DNA of 64,000 nt from Catonia carolina (lineage: Eukaryota; Arthropoda; Insecta; Hemiptera; Achilidae), in NCBI GenBank assembly GCA_035578175.1, contig JAQMRL010000008.1, positions 13,351,541-13,415,540 of the forward strand. The letters run 5' to 3'. The notes under the pieces were generated by a model, which made no database searches, had not been told where the DNA came from, and saw nothing but the letters and a program-made list of their open reading frames with translations. Below, piece after piece: positions 31,405 to 45,600 of this stretch. Both the position numbers and the translations under genes were made by a program. Numbering within the stretch: position 1 is the stretch's first letter; every line of letters begins with the position of its first letter.

Positions 31405-33639
31405 GTATGGAAAAGCTAAGTTATTTTGTATATTACAACAGTATTACAGGTCAGATTTATTTCTTATAAGGTTTATGAAGAAAACTTTCTCGGATTAAAC
31501 CACAGCTAACGAAATGTATGCAGAAACTGCACGGTAGTGAAATGTACGAGTAGTGTCTTACTGTTGAGGTTGGCAGCACTGTCATATTTTCAGTTCCCTT
31601 TTTCACAGCTCATCCAAACGCAAAAGGCAATCTCGTGACTTTAGTATCTATATTAATGATAATTATTGTAGCATAAAAATTTTCTTTTTTTTTAAATAAA
31701 AAGAAAATTAATGTTATTTGTATTATTTGTTTATGGCTATATGGTAGTACAACTAAATTGGTTTATTATTATGTTTTTTAATTTTTATTTTTTGTTTGCA
31801 TCAGTAGTTTTATTTATTTATTAGTTTCTTGTATAATTGAAGAGTTGAGTGGATGAAGGTCCTATGTAACATTTTTTCAAAAATTTTTTTTGTGATTGCT
31901 GAAGGTGTTACGTGCATACTTAGTTACGTAGATGACATAGAACACTTTATATCTACAGTTTACGGAAATACTACGGGATGAACGGACTGTGTACTGCTTA
32001 ATGTTAAGGTTTGTAGAGGATTAAGATGTTAAGATCATTTGACACCTTCTTCGACCAGAATTCACTATAACCTATTAGACATCTTTTTAGAATAATAACA
32101 GTTAAATCTAGTAATGAACACCTATCAGCATCATTAATATGCATTATGTCTTTCATTAAAAATATCTCGTATAAAGTCGTCGTCAAAATCAGCTGTTTAA
32201 CAGCTGATTTTCGGAGACGAAGGTTCCTGGTTCAAATCCTAGTAAAGGTAGTTACTTTTATACGGATTTGAATACTAGACAGTGGTTGCCGGTGTACTTT
32301 GATGGTTGGGGTTCAATTAACCATACTATCTCAGGAATGGTCGGCCTGAGTCTGTACAAGACTACACCTCATTTTACACGTCATACACATCATCCTCATC
32401 TCATTGGGTCATGGGGTTGCTTATTGTTCTGAATTGAACAGATTGCAACGTACACATATTAGGAATCTTTACGAGTATTTTGTATTATTAAATTGCCGTT
32501 AATTCATTTGTAGATGATAGAGTGTACAATAAAGACTTTTAGTTGATGAAAATGTTGTATACGTAAGAATAAGTGTTGTGAGGTGTTATGGCAATGGTAA
32601 TCGATGCTTAATAAATCTAGTTATAAAGTGACAATATTAAGAACTTTTAATTGCATAAGCCAAAATTTTCATGAAGGGATAGTATAGTCACTTGATTCAC
32701 GAGTTTGCCCGTGTTTGCAACGAGGGGTAAAGGGGGAAAAGCATTAGTTCGCATGCGGGACTGCTTTAATTTCAGTACGACAAACGTAACAACTTATACT
32801 ATACCCAGAGCATAGTCTATACAGTATATCGCGGAACCTTTTGTAGGTTAACGGTACGAATATAACACTGTTTGTTACTGTAAACAGAAATGTTAGTTTC
32901 TCAAAAATGTGGGCAGACTATTCACAGTGCTGAACGAAGTCTAATACGCAGAGTAATAAAATGCTGTGAAGTTGAAACTAAACAAAAATAGCTTTCACTG
33001 CCTCTTAACAAAAGCCATGAGCAAGTGGCTAACTACTGTGATGTTTCTCTTCCCACAATTCGAAAAATAAAGAAGGAAATAAAGACATGAAGAAGCTATT
33101 GTTCAACAGTTTTGTTAACACCTGGTAAAAAAAGGAAACGGTTAGGTAGATACTAGTGAGACTGATAGTGGAGATGCCGGTGACAACGATAGTAAACAAG
33201 GCGATTCATTCGTAGAAAATTTGTTCCAATGGAAAAAGGTAGAGCTGGTAATTACAGTAAATGAATCATTCCTAGTCATGTTATTAAGCTATAGACATTA
33301 TTACGGGTCAGATTAATTTTTTATAAGGTTAATGAAGATAATTTTCTCGGATTAAACCACAGCTTACAAAATGTACGTAGAAACTGCACAGTAGTAAAAT
33401 GTATGAGTAGTGTCTCACTGTTGAGGTTGGCAGTACTGTCATATTTACACTTTCGTTCCTCACAGCCCATCCTTACACAAAAGGCAATCTCGTGACTTCA
33501 GTATCTATACTTTCATAGCAATTTCCACTAAACTATATTTTTGTTACATAGCACCTTCATCCACTAAGCTCTTCAATTATTTATATTTTTATCTTTTTTG
33601 TTACACTGCATTGAACTACTAAATAAGATAAGATATGAG

Positions 33640-33672
<33 letters not shown>

Positions 33673-36600
33673 TACTACTATCACAAAGTGCATTCGTATT
33701 TTTTAGTTATTTTTAGAATGCATCATGAAAATAATAATTTTATAATGCATTTTGTATTGTAATTTCTTTTCTCAATTAAAAATTTTTTTGTGTGTGTTAA
33801 TTTATTTAATTTCATTTAAAATATTTTGTTTTGTGTATTAGTTGTTTATTATATTACAAGGTGGATTTTTGGTGGTTATTTTCAAAATTATCATGCATCA
33901 TTTTCCGATGTCCATCCATCACAACCCAATGTTAGAAACTAATGGGTGTTTTATTAAGGACGCAACCCTGATTATAAGAAGATAGAAGTAATACGTCCGT
34001 AAATTTTCTGTCCCCCGATCGGTAAGTTGGTAACAGTGTACTCAAGGCCAACTACCTAAGACAGTTAAAATGTTCCAGTCAAGCATTAGTGTGGTGACAG
34101 CAGTCGTTTCGTTATATTGTGTCAGCAATGGTTTTTTTTTCAAGGAAGAACGCGTGTTTATTGTAGAGACTTACATAGCGAGTAAATCTTACAAATGTGT
34201 GCAAGATAAGTTTCAGTTGAAATTTTCCCGTTCTGCCGTTCCGAATAAATCGTCAATATTGCGGTCGATAAATAAATTCCGTAGAACTGGGAGTGTACTC
34301 GATGAGAAACCACCTCGCCAGCCAACAAAGTTAACCGCGGAAGTTCTCGAAGATTCTTCCGTGAAGAGCACTAACGATGCACAGCTAGCAGTGCCTACCC
34401 TCTATCGTGAATTGGACTGATTGGAGGGGGATTTAAGCGGCTGCACTGGACTGCAAGTCGCACTCGCCATCCAACAACTCCTATATGGAGAACAAGGAAG
34501 AAGGGCCCAGCCGAGACCGAACGCACCATCCCTGGTCTACACTACTGTTGGTGGACACACATTCCCGCACCGGTCAGTCTTTGCCAACCACGGTGAAGAG
34601 TGAATTCAGCACTGGACCGGAGAAAACCACCTCGGCCAACCCAACTTGGTGGGACTCTGTGGACCACCACTGTCATGCTGCAGTGAGGACTCAACTGCCG
34701 CTGAGGAAGAGCTAGGTCTGAACCCGATAGCCGATCCATCACTCTTCGGGCACCGTTCTCTACACGCCGGCTCCCCGCTTCTGACTTCTACAACGGCCCT
34801 TTTCAGGGTCAACAACAAAACACACCCGGCTCTTTTCAGGGCCACCACAAAAAGCCAAACGGCCTTTTTCAGGGCCACCACTGTCGCAACCAAGGTTTAG
34901 CCACATGACATCAGCCCTGGTCTGCAACAGTACATAGATCGGATCAGAAAGTATTAACAAAACAATATTTTATAGATATAAAAATTACAAAACAGAATTG
35001 ATGGTTCATAGAAATAAAAAAAATGATTAAGCCGGTAAAGGTTATAGAATTGAGGGTTAAACATATTTAGAAAAAAAAGATTTGGTGCCAAAAAAATTTG
35101 AGAAGTTCCAAAATAAAGAGAAGATTATAAATGACAACAACGATTTATTGGTAAAAAATAAGTTAATGAACCACCGATAAATAAACACCTTGTAACTCTT
35201 CAAAACGGTTCAGTTAAGTGCAGTATGGTTAAAAAGAATAGTAATGTGCACTTTTCAAAACATGAAATTTTTTATTACTTACCTAAATAATACAGTCAAC
35301 GTTAATTTCAAAAAAGTAGCCTGTAGTCATTTATTTGTGAATGATATATAATTATTCTATCACCAAATACTATTTACCACTTCATCAACATTCAATAAAT
35401 AAAATAACTAATTTCAGTTCAATGTTCATTTATCATTAAAATAATATTTATTTTTGATGTGAGGTTATTAATTATGTATGTTTTAAATGTATTCCAACTT
35501 AGAAAAAAGTCTTATTATCTGGTAAGATGTATTTTAAACACTTTATGGTCATGTTATTTACTTAATTCATTTTTTAAATGGGTTCAAAATTACATTTTTT
35601 ATGATAATGGATAACTTAATTTACCTATCTGTTGTCTGTAATTTAATTGAATTTATTAATGCACTGTTACTTAAGTTAATGGTTCTGATTATTTTTACTC
35701 CCATTAGTGATTAAAATTATAAAAAATGATAAAATATATTTATTGGTTTTTGTTCTCGTATGGGGCCAATTTTAGATCACATGAGGTGACTAGATATTTA
35801 TGGAAGCTCTTTTTTCAGCCCACATTCTCAGCAGTCGTTCACTATATTTTTTCTCCTTTCTTCTGTCAATCCTATGTTGTTTTGTTTTTGCTCTTCATGG
35901 AAGCCCCTAAAGTCCATAATTTGTTTCGGTTCATTTTGTTTTCTCAGATTCTTCTGGTTTTCTCAATATCCTTTCTGACTTCTTTAAATCATTTAACTGA
36001 TACCTTAGATCTGTTGTTTAGTGTCTTAAAAATTTGTTTTGTCAACCAAATGTCCATCTATTCTGTACAAGTTTCCATGAAATTTTAGTCTTATTTTTGT
36101 AAACATTTTCACACTCTGTACAGTTTTTCTCAACCTCGTAACCTGTATTCATGATCTTGTGGAGAATCTTCTCTTAAATTTCTCTGGTTCTCTTAGACCA
36201 GCCTTCCCAGTCGTTCTAAGGCACTCTCTTGCGTGTAGATACAGGTTTTTTAACAGTATTTATTTTAAATGTTTTATATTAAAATAAATTTATATTGATA
36301 TTCATAACCTCAAAGTTGAAAATTCTCTTTTGGAATACTTAAATTTATTAAATATAGATAAAAGTTCTTCGTCTGTCATCATCATCACCCTTTTTATCCC
36401 TCTTACCAGTTTTCTTGGGTTGGGCCCTACACAATTCCTTTCCACCTCTTTCTAACGCTGAAAAATCTCTCCTCCATTGCTCTTTTAGTATCACATCTTT
36501 TTCCCAATACATCGTCGTCGTCGTCGTCTTCATGGATTAGGCTATTCAAGCCTGCTCCGGCGTCCATCTTTTCCTCGGCCTACCAATATTTCTCTTTCCG

Positions 36601-39600
36601 ATTGGTTTATAAAGCAGCGCAGATCGAGGGAGGTGGTCTTGTGACATTCTTACAACATGATCTGACCAATTTTTCCTGTAGGTTCTCAATATGCTCAAGA
36701 GTGGCTGGGCATCACACTCTCTCCTTATCTCCTCATTTCGGATTCTATCCTCTCTTTTACAACCTTTCACCTGCCTCAGGAATCGCATTTCTGCTGCCTG
36801 AATTTTTGATTCTTGTTTCTTTGTAAGGACCCATGTCTCGCTTCCATAAGCCAATGCTGGGATCGCCATTACTTTATAAAATTTGAGCAGGGTGTTCTTT
36901 CTAGCTCTACTCCTGAGGGATCGGTTTATTGCCCCACATATCATGTTGAACCTCGATATTTTTTGTTGAGGATCCCGGTCATAATCATGCGTTATGTCAC
37001 ATCCCAAGTATTTAAAATTTGACACTTGCTCCAAGATTTTGTTTTCGACTACTATTTTAGATCTTATAGGCCATTTTCCACGAAAAGCAATGACTTTTGT
37101 TTTTCCTGCTGCTATTTTCATATTAAAGTATTTGCTTATGAGGCCGAGCCTATGCATCGCAACTTGCAGCTTGTCCTCAGATTCCTGTATGATTACAGTG
37201 TCGTCAGCAAACATTAAATGGTTCAGGTAAGTATTTCGGGTGAGAGAAATACCCTTGTCAACTTGGTGCTGCCACACAAACATAAGCTCGTTCACATAAA
37301 TGTTGAACAAGGCAGGTGAAATTGGACATCCCTGTTTCACTCCCTTATTTGTCATTATTCTGTCCGTTAATTTTCCATCCTTCAGAGTAATCCTTATTGA
37401 TGTTTTATTGTATAAATTTCCAATGCTGCTAATCAGATGTTTAGGGTATCCATACTTTGTCATTATGTTCCAGAGCAGCTCTCTATCCACATTATCGAAG
37501 GCTTTCTCCCAGTCAACGAATGCCATGTAGGTTTTGTAATTGTGTTCTCTGCGTTTCTCAATAATCATTTTCAGTGTAAACACTGCATCAATGCAGGATC
37601 TTCCTTTCCTGAAACCCATTTGATTTTCTTGTAGTAGAGATTCAGTAATAGCCTGCAATCTCCTTGCTAGGATCGAAGCATATAGTTTGTATGCTGTATC
37701 TAGAAGACTTATTCCTCGATAATTTCCTGGGTTTGATCGATCACCTTTTTTAAATATTGAGATCACCTTCGACATCATCCACTCTTGTGGCACTGCATGA
37801 TTTTTCCAGCAACTATTAAATAAATGTAACAACCGCAAGTGAAGTAGCACTCCTCCATATTTTAAAAGCTCCATATTTAGACCATTAAGTCCTGCTGCTT
37901 TCCGATTTTTAGAGGCCTTAATTGCTGCTTGTAGCTCTGTCATGTCAATTTGATCTACTTGACAAGAAACACATTCAGTGGGAATAGTATTTTCATTTTT
38001 TCCATCAAACCAGGGTCCATCTGGCTCCGGATGGTAGCACCCTGTGAGGGCCCCTGCCTAGGGTTACTAGGTGAAAAATGGTCAACGACTCTGACGGCGG
38101 AAGAGGGAAACTTTTCCCAACGGCAGATGAGGCGGAGGAACCTGGGGGAGTCAACCCTGAGAACAAGTCCTCCGGGTTTGGAAGCAGCGAGATGGCGGCC
38201 CCATCACCAAACTTGCTCAGCGCAGCGTTCGTACCGCGGCCTGGGGACTTTTCTAATACTGGCAAGCGTCAAATAAAAGCCTCGGATCAGGACTGGACTA
38301 ATCGGATTTCCCAATACATCTGTAACTAAAATATTCATTTCAGTCTTGGTCTACACCTTGGTCTTTTTCCCTCCTTCCACGAGTACAGCATCCTTTTGGG
38401 CAGCAGCTTACTAATATTCTGAGCAGATTTGTTGCCATTTGTACGCTTATTACTCTCCGCCATCCCCAGCCCTAGTTTTTGAGCCAGTATGTTCACATGA
38501 CATTGGTGGGAATTTTATGTCCTCTAATGTGTGAGTGAATGACGCCAAGTAGACATGTTCTGGATTTTGTTCATGGTAGTTTACATGTTTACCTATCAAC
38601 AAAATTACAGATCTGTTTTGTTTATTATTCATTGGTACTTTAACCCTTTCAGTGCTGAATCAATATTTAAAAGTTTGATCGTAACTGCCATTTAATTTGA
38701 ATAAGGGTGTACAAAAAGTGCCTGCTAGCTCTTATTTTCAAAACTTGCAGGCTTAAGCCTCCCATTGCCAACCAAAATTTCAACGTTACAGAAAAAAAAT
38801 TTCCTATTAAAAATTAATTTTTATTATGTTCATAAAAAAATCGTTGAACACTAAATGTATTCAAAATAGTTTTTTTTTTAGTTTATTTAAAGTCGCATCG
38901 ACAGCTTGGCCATTAGCGACTAATGTAGGTTTTGGTACCTTAACGGTGGTTTTAACATGTTAAAATTTCCAACCCTAGCCGGGAATTAGCCGGCCGCATT
39001 GGCATAGTTGGTTTTTTTTTTTTTTGCGCCTTGGAAACTCCAGGAGGAGTATAGGACATGTCGGATATAACACCTTAAATACATATAAGAATCACACAAT
39101 GTATCACTACTACCAAGAAAGAAATTCTTGTACACTATAAAAAGTTTCACCGATCAAGTAATTTTTCAGATTTTTTTTTTAAAGGAATTCAAATCTTCAC
39201 AACATTTTAAAAATTGGGGTAATTTATTCATGAATTTTCTCCCTGGATGAGTAGGTTTTTGTTCGAACAATTTTGTGGAGTGATTAACCACATAATAATC
39301 ATTCCTGTTTCTCGTGTTATGATTGTGAACATTGAAATTCTGCATGAAATTATTTTGCCTAACATACATAATCACCTCAAAAATGTAGAGAGAGGGAACT
39401 GTAAGGAATTTAAGCTCCTTAATTAGTGGCCTGCATGAGGTTAGCTGGTTAGCTCCCACCATACACCTAATAGCTTTCTTTTGAATTTTAAAAACCCTAT
39501 TCATATTACCCATGCTAATTACCCCATACTAAGATGCCATAATGGATACGAGACAGAATGAGGGCATGATAAGCTGCCATTAGTAATTTTTAATCATTTA

Positions 39601-42600
39601 ATCTGGCAATTCGTAACGTGCTCGCCTCTCATCATGCGGTCATGGGTTCGAATCCCATTCAGGCACGGCATATTTTCATACGTTACAAGAAAATCATTTC
39701 ATCCTTCACCGTCTGCATTAGTAATTGCAAAACAGTCGGATGTTAAACCAAAAAAAAAAGATAGCCGGGAATAGAACCTGGAACTTTTAGCTTTGCAGGC
39801 TAGCTTGCTAATCACTAAGCCACGGTTTCAAAGTACATTATTCCATTAATTTTTGTTTAAAAGTTCTTTTTGTAAATTTTTGGTTATCTGGACGTTGGCA
39901 CTTTATGCATAACTTACGGACGTTTGGTAAACTGGATTTTGTCACTATGTAAAATATATCAAAATCCTGTTTTCCGGACGTTGGTACTGAAAGGGTTAAA
40001 CTCATAAGTACTTTATTTTGGTATTTATTTAATTTATAGTGTTAAATATGGATGAGATCTTAAAAAAGGATTACTTCATGAAAATTAATAAGAACAAAAC
40101 GAAAGTGTTGTGCAGCAGCAAGAGTGGTTTAGAAGAGATGGGAAATTTAAAAGTAGGCAACAAAAACATACAGGAAGTTGGGGAATTCTGCTATCTAGGG
40201 AGTAAAATAACAAAGGATGGTAGAAGCACAAGTGATATCAAGAGTAGAATTGCTCAGGCTAGAATAGCCTTTGAAATGAAAAAACAGCTTACTGACTACA
40301 AACATTGATTTACAGATTAGGAAAAATTTCTTAAAACATTATGTTTGGAGTGTAGCATTATACGGAAGTGAAACGTGGGTGATAGGGGCTGTAGAAAAGA
40401 AGAGGATAGAAGCTTTTTAAATGTGGTGTTATAGGAAAATGTTAAAGATTAGGTGGGTCGACAAATAAGTTATTTAGAGGTTCTTAGGCGAGTGGATGAA
40501 AAAAGAAGTATATGAAAACATCTTACCAAAAGAAAGGATAGGCTAGTGGGGCATATCCTAAGACATCCAGGTATTGGGCTATTAATAATGGAGGGTAATA
40601 TTCTTCTTCTTCTTCTTCTTCCAATTTACGGATTAGGCAAATTGCCTGTTCCCACATCACACCATCTTTTTCTTGGCCTTCCCAAGCTTCTTACACCATC
40701 TGGTTTGTAATTTAGGGCTTGGAAAGGGGTCCTTTCAGGAGTCATTCTGTATACATGTTGCTGCCACCTTTGTCTATATATCTACATTTTATCCAAGACT
40801 GACTCCTCTCTTTCTAGTTCTTGCAAGATGACACTATTTCTAATATGGTCTCTCCGACTGCAACCCTTCACCGCCCTCATGTATCTCATCTCAGCTGCTG
40901 CAATTCGACTTAAGTCTCTCTTTCTTGGCACCCAGGTCTCACAACCATATAATAGGATCGGCACAGCCATCACATCATACATTCTAAGCTGTGTGTCTTT
41001 CCTGGCCCGATGTTTAAATGTCCTGTTGATGTAGCCACAAACCAGTTGGAATCTACTTATTCTATTATTTATTTCCTCATCATAGCTATAATATGTTATG
41101 TCCACCCCAAGGTACGAGAAACGTGACACTTGTTCCAATACTTTATCTTGCAGGACTATTTTAGTTCTTATTGGAACCTTACCCTGAAAGCCCATTACTT
41201 TGGTTTTCCTGACTGACACGGCCATGTTATATTCTTTACATATATTACTAAGAATATTTATAGAACGCTGCAATTCGTCTTCCGATTCTTGAATGATTAC
41301 TTGATCATCCGCGTATAGTAAAGTGTTAACAAAGAAGCTGCTACTCAACTCAAGACCTTCATTTGCATACTGTTTCCACTGCCTACAAATATCATCCATG
41401 TAAATGTTAAAAAGAGTTGGTGAGAGGCCACAACCTTGTCGTACCCCCCGGTTAATATTTTTAAAACCTGTTGTCCTGTTGGAGGGTAATATTGTGGGAG
41501 TAAATTGTAGAGGGAGGCAAAGATTAGAATAGGCTATATAAAGCAAATTACAAAAGATGTAGGGTATTACAGGTATGTAGATATGAAACGACTTGCGCAA
41601 GATAGAACAGGTTGGAGAACTGCATCAAACCAGTCGAGAGACTGATGACAAAAAAAGTGTTAAATTGGGGGATAGGAGTTTACTCTGTTCTTGATAACGT
41701 AAAAACGCACAAAAGTACAGATCAGAGGGATCAAAGCAAAATATAGTTTTAAATGTTTACTTTTTGCAATTTTCTCGAAATTGGAGCCTATGATTTTTTT
41801 ATGCACATTTATTTAAGGTCGTATCGACTACAAGATTACTAGCGACCAAAACACTACAATTTTTTTTTTTTAAATTAACCTCATTTACTACAATTTTTAT
41901 GCTCTACAAGATAGCGTAAGCGCCATGTATGCTGAAATTCTTGCGGGGCCTGTGCTCTCATGGTAAAATTTGATTATTTTTAAGATTACTTTGATATGTA
42001 TGTATGATATGTTTGATATGTATGTATGTTTGTTTGTATGTATGGCTTTGATATGTATTCTAGATCAAAAGAGTATATAATCAAATTTGTAGAACATTAA
42101 AAAACCTACAACCTTAATTTAAATCAATTTTTGTACAATGCTTAATTTAGCACCAACTGCAGATTTTCTGTATTTCGCTCATCAAAATCGGTAAAACATT
42201 GGAATTTTTTTTAATATTGCAGCCTTCTTATGCATTTTATGACAAAATTGTACAAAGTTATAGGAAATACGAAAATATTTAACTTTTTTTTTCAAGCATT
42301 TTCTTCTACAGAGCCTAGTTTAGCATCAATTTGTGATTTTCCGTATGTTTAAGTCGAAAAAAGTTTGGTTTTCATTTTGCCTCATTTACTCATGTAACCT
42401 ACCGGGTTGGGCTAGAGTTAAAGTCGTCGCTGCGAGTCAGCTGTTTAACAGCTGATTTTTGGAGACTTAAGGTTTTTGGTTCAAATTGTACTAAAGGTAC
42501 AGTGGTTACTTTTATACGGATTTGAACACTAGACCGGGGTTACTGGTGCACTTTGTGATGGTTTGGGTTCAGTTAGCCATACTCTCTCAGGATGATCGGC

Positions 42601-45600
42601 CTGGGTGTGTACAAGGCTATACCTCATTTACACGTCATACACATCTTCCTCATCTCATTGGGTCATGGGGTTGCGTATTGTTCTAAATTGAAACAGATTA
42701 CAACGTACGAACATTAGGAATAAAAAACATTGGTGTGGAACACTCACACAACTTTCTTTTGCCAATGCGAATAATTAACAATATAACCTAACATTAGAAA
42801 TAAACAAAAACATAACCTTATTTATCATGAGTGAAAGACCCAAAATGAAAATCAACCTCAGTTTGGCTTTAAAATATGGAAAATCACTCTTTCACGCTAA
42901 ACTAAGCTCTGTAGAGAAAAATTCCCAAAATAAAAGTTGTATATCTTTTAATTTCCTATAAATTTGATTATATACACTTCTGTCGTAAAGTGCTTACTAA
43001 GGCCGAAATCTTAAAAAAATCTATTTTTTACACATTTTCGTGAGAAAAACTAGAAAATCGCTAATTACCGCTAAACTAAGCATTATACAAAAAAATGTTT
43101 GAAATAAAAGTTGTAGGATTTTAAATTGTTTACAACTTTTATTATGTAAATTTTTGTGCTAAAACACATATTAAAGCCGCAATCTGAAAAAAAACAAATA
43201 TTTACGTGAAAAAAAAACAATTTTTTTACATGAAAACAGCCTCATCAAGAATTTCAGCAGACATGGCGTCTACCCTATCTTGTAGAGCATAAAAAATTTA
43301 GTAAACCAGGCGATTTTTAAAAAAATCGTAGGACCAGTTTTTGAGAAAATCGCAAAAAAGTGAACAATTACACGAATAAACTTCCAGTTGACCGATTTTG
43401 ATGAAAATGTTTGTGTCAGGTCCGGTAGTGGTATGTAACTTAAGTTTCGAGTTCGTATGACGTTCCGTTCTTGAGATATTCTTTTCACACACACACACAC
43501 ACACAGACCAATTGCTAAAAACATATTTTTTTGGTTCAGGGGGTCTGAAAACATGTAGATCTGGTGAAAACTCGATTTCGAAAAATCGACATGAAAACAA
43601 TACTTTCCTTCTTATATATTCATATAGGCAAGAGAAAGTAAAAATTCACTCATGATTAAACATGGGTTATATGTTTCATTATTTACATTGGAAAGAGAAA
43701 GTCGTGTGAGTGTTTCACGCTATATTTTTATGATTACAGATAACATTTGGTGAGTTGGACGAGATGAGTGATGTACTGGCGGCTACTCTACAAAAGAATG
43801 GAGTTACCCTCAACACAGTTGTCGGCATATTAATGGAACGATGTCCTGAATATGTTGTAGCTGTCATTAGCATACATAAAGCTGGTAAATTATTATTATT
43901 ATTTTCTTTCGGTTATAAAATACGTGGACGTATTGATTCCAACCCCTTAAGTTGAAAAGGTTGCTCAACCCTTAAACCCGATATTTATTGTTCAATAAGT
44001 TCCAGACGAGTTGCATGGCTGAATTTTGGTGATGTTATTTATATTGCAAATGACAAAATCACCCCATATTTAATTTCCAAAATACTCCTAAAAGTGACTG
44101 AAATGGGTGTTTAACCATGAAACCAATATTTTTGAAGTGAAAACTTATATAAGCATGTTGGGTGGGTTTTTGGATGGGTAAAATCTTATGAGTTCGCATC
44201 ACCATTATCAAAAGCTACAGTTATCTGTAAGCTTTAAGTGCAGTTTGTATTCTACTGCTTTCTACAGGTCCGGTAGAATAATCTGACGATTTTGGAGGGT
44301 CAATAAAAAAAGCACGATTCATAGTACAACAAAGTTTAATGGGTCAAATGAAAATTCAAATTATACAATTTTACTTACAGCTTTTCAATAGTTCACTTGA
44401 ATATTTCATTTGAAAATTATGTTATCCAAATGTTTCCCATTGTTCCTCACGCACTCATTCAACCTCATATGAAAATTTCTTGTCGCTTGTTCAACCATCG
44501 CTGGTGAAACTGCTGCAATTGAACGTGGTCAAACACGGTAAACTCTGTCTTTGAGATAGCCCCAAAGGAAATAATCACAAATTGCTAAATCAGGTGTTCG
44601 TGCTGGTCATGGAATATTGCCGTGTCGTGAAATTAGACGTCCTGGAAAAGTTTCCCGTAAAACATCCATGGAAATTCATGCTGTATGAGCGGTTGCACCA
44701 TCTTGTTAGAAGAACATTTCATTCGATCCAAGGTCAATAATTTTTGGTATCAAAAAGTTGTGTAACATTGTCACGTACCGATGAGACGTTACTGTTACTC
44801 TGCGATCTGCCTCCTTAAAGAAATATGGGCCTATTATGCCTAATTTTGAAATTGCCCAACATACTGTAACGTATTCACTATGAAGTGGTCACTGGTGAAC
44901 TTCTCATGGGTTAACAGCGACCCAATACCAAAAATTCTGCTTGTTAACATATCCAGACAAATGAAAGTGTGTCTCGTCGCTTGAAAACATTATGGCGTCT
45001 TGGTGGACATGTTCGAGAATTAGCTCACATGCTGTATTTATATCATTATTCTTTATAACAGAACATTTTAAATTGTACTTCTGTTTCAGGTGGAGCATAT
45101 TTACCATTAGAAGTCTCTTACCCTCAAAATTTATTAGATTCTGTCTTAAAAGATTCTCGACCAATAGTTGTTCTTACGAAACTAAACTTTACTGAAAGAT
45201 TCAGTAAGTACAGTAATAATAATAACTCTAAGAATTACACAATCATCAAAATGGATAACTGGAAACTAATATATACCAACCAATACAAACAAAATTTAGC
45301 TTCTTTTAAACCAATTAAAGTGCAATTGGATGATATGGCATACACTGTTTATTCTTCTGGAACGACTGGAAAACCCAAAGGTATGTTGTGAAGAACCAAT
45401 TAATTTATAAATTTAATTTATTTAAAAAAATCTGGTGTGAAACACATGACTTTCTCTTGCTATTGTAAATAATTAACGGAAAATGACTGATGCTAAACAA
45501 AGCAATCTAGAAAAAAAGGGCTTGCCTCTCATCATGCGGTCTTGGGTTCGAATCCCATTCAGGAACGGCATATTTTCATACGTTAGAAAATCATTTCATC

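Larger units (their letters stand above)
38871..39835 (-). mobile_element. SINE-2 inside the MITE (interrupted)
   Basis: Minus-strand SINE-2. The poly(A) appears as the T-run from 38871, then AAAGTCGCATCGAC. The tRNA-like head with B-box-like GTTCTATTCCCGG lies at about 39764-39830. Split by SINE-1 at 38987. Confidence 0.65.
38644..39995. mobile_element. piggyBac-like MITE carrying nested SINE-2, SINE-1 and LINE
   Basis: The ends CCCTTTCAGTGC and GGTACTGAAAGGG are inverted and flanked by TTAA (38640-38643 and 39996-39999), the piggyBac target. No transposase. Its core, including SINE-2, recurs at 54440-55645. Confidence 0.75.
41757..43729 (+). mobile_element. Old HINE-like element split by SINE-3 and a younger HINE
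   Basis: Pieces 41757-42394 and about 43645-43729 (TTCACTCATGATTAAACATG to the decayed hairpin). The middle carries an ATGT/TTTG microsatellite (41990-42050), and a short segment at 41803-41855 resembles the SINE-2 3' end. The 3' end lies about 10 nt upstream of the exon 2 acceptor. Confidence 0.72.

Noticed and set aside
31437..33515. LTR pair of a retrotransposon
   Set aside because: The direct repeats lack TG...CA ends and a target duplication, and the interior holds a DNA-transposase remnant and a SINE rather than gag/pol.
34485..34900. Overlapping Ser/Thr/Pro-rich frames as host genes
   Set aside because: Composition is explained by high GC, and the end of the second is the translated stem-loop array; no independent support.
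35726..36088. 120-codon plus-strand frame
   Set aside because: It is the antisense of a degraded LINE C terminus.
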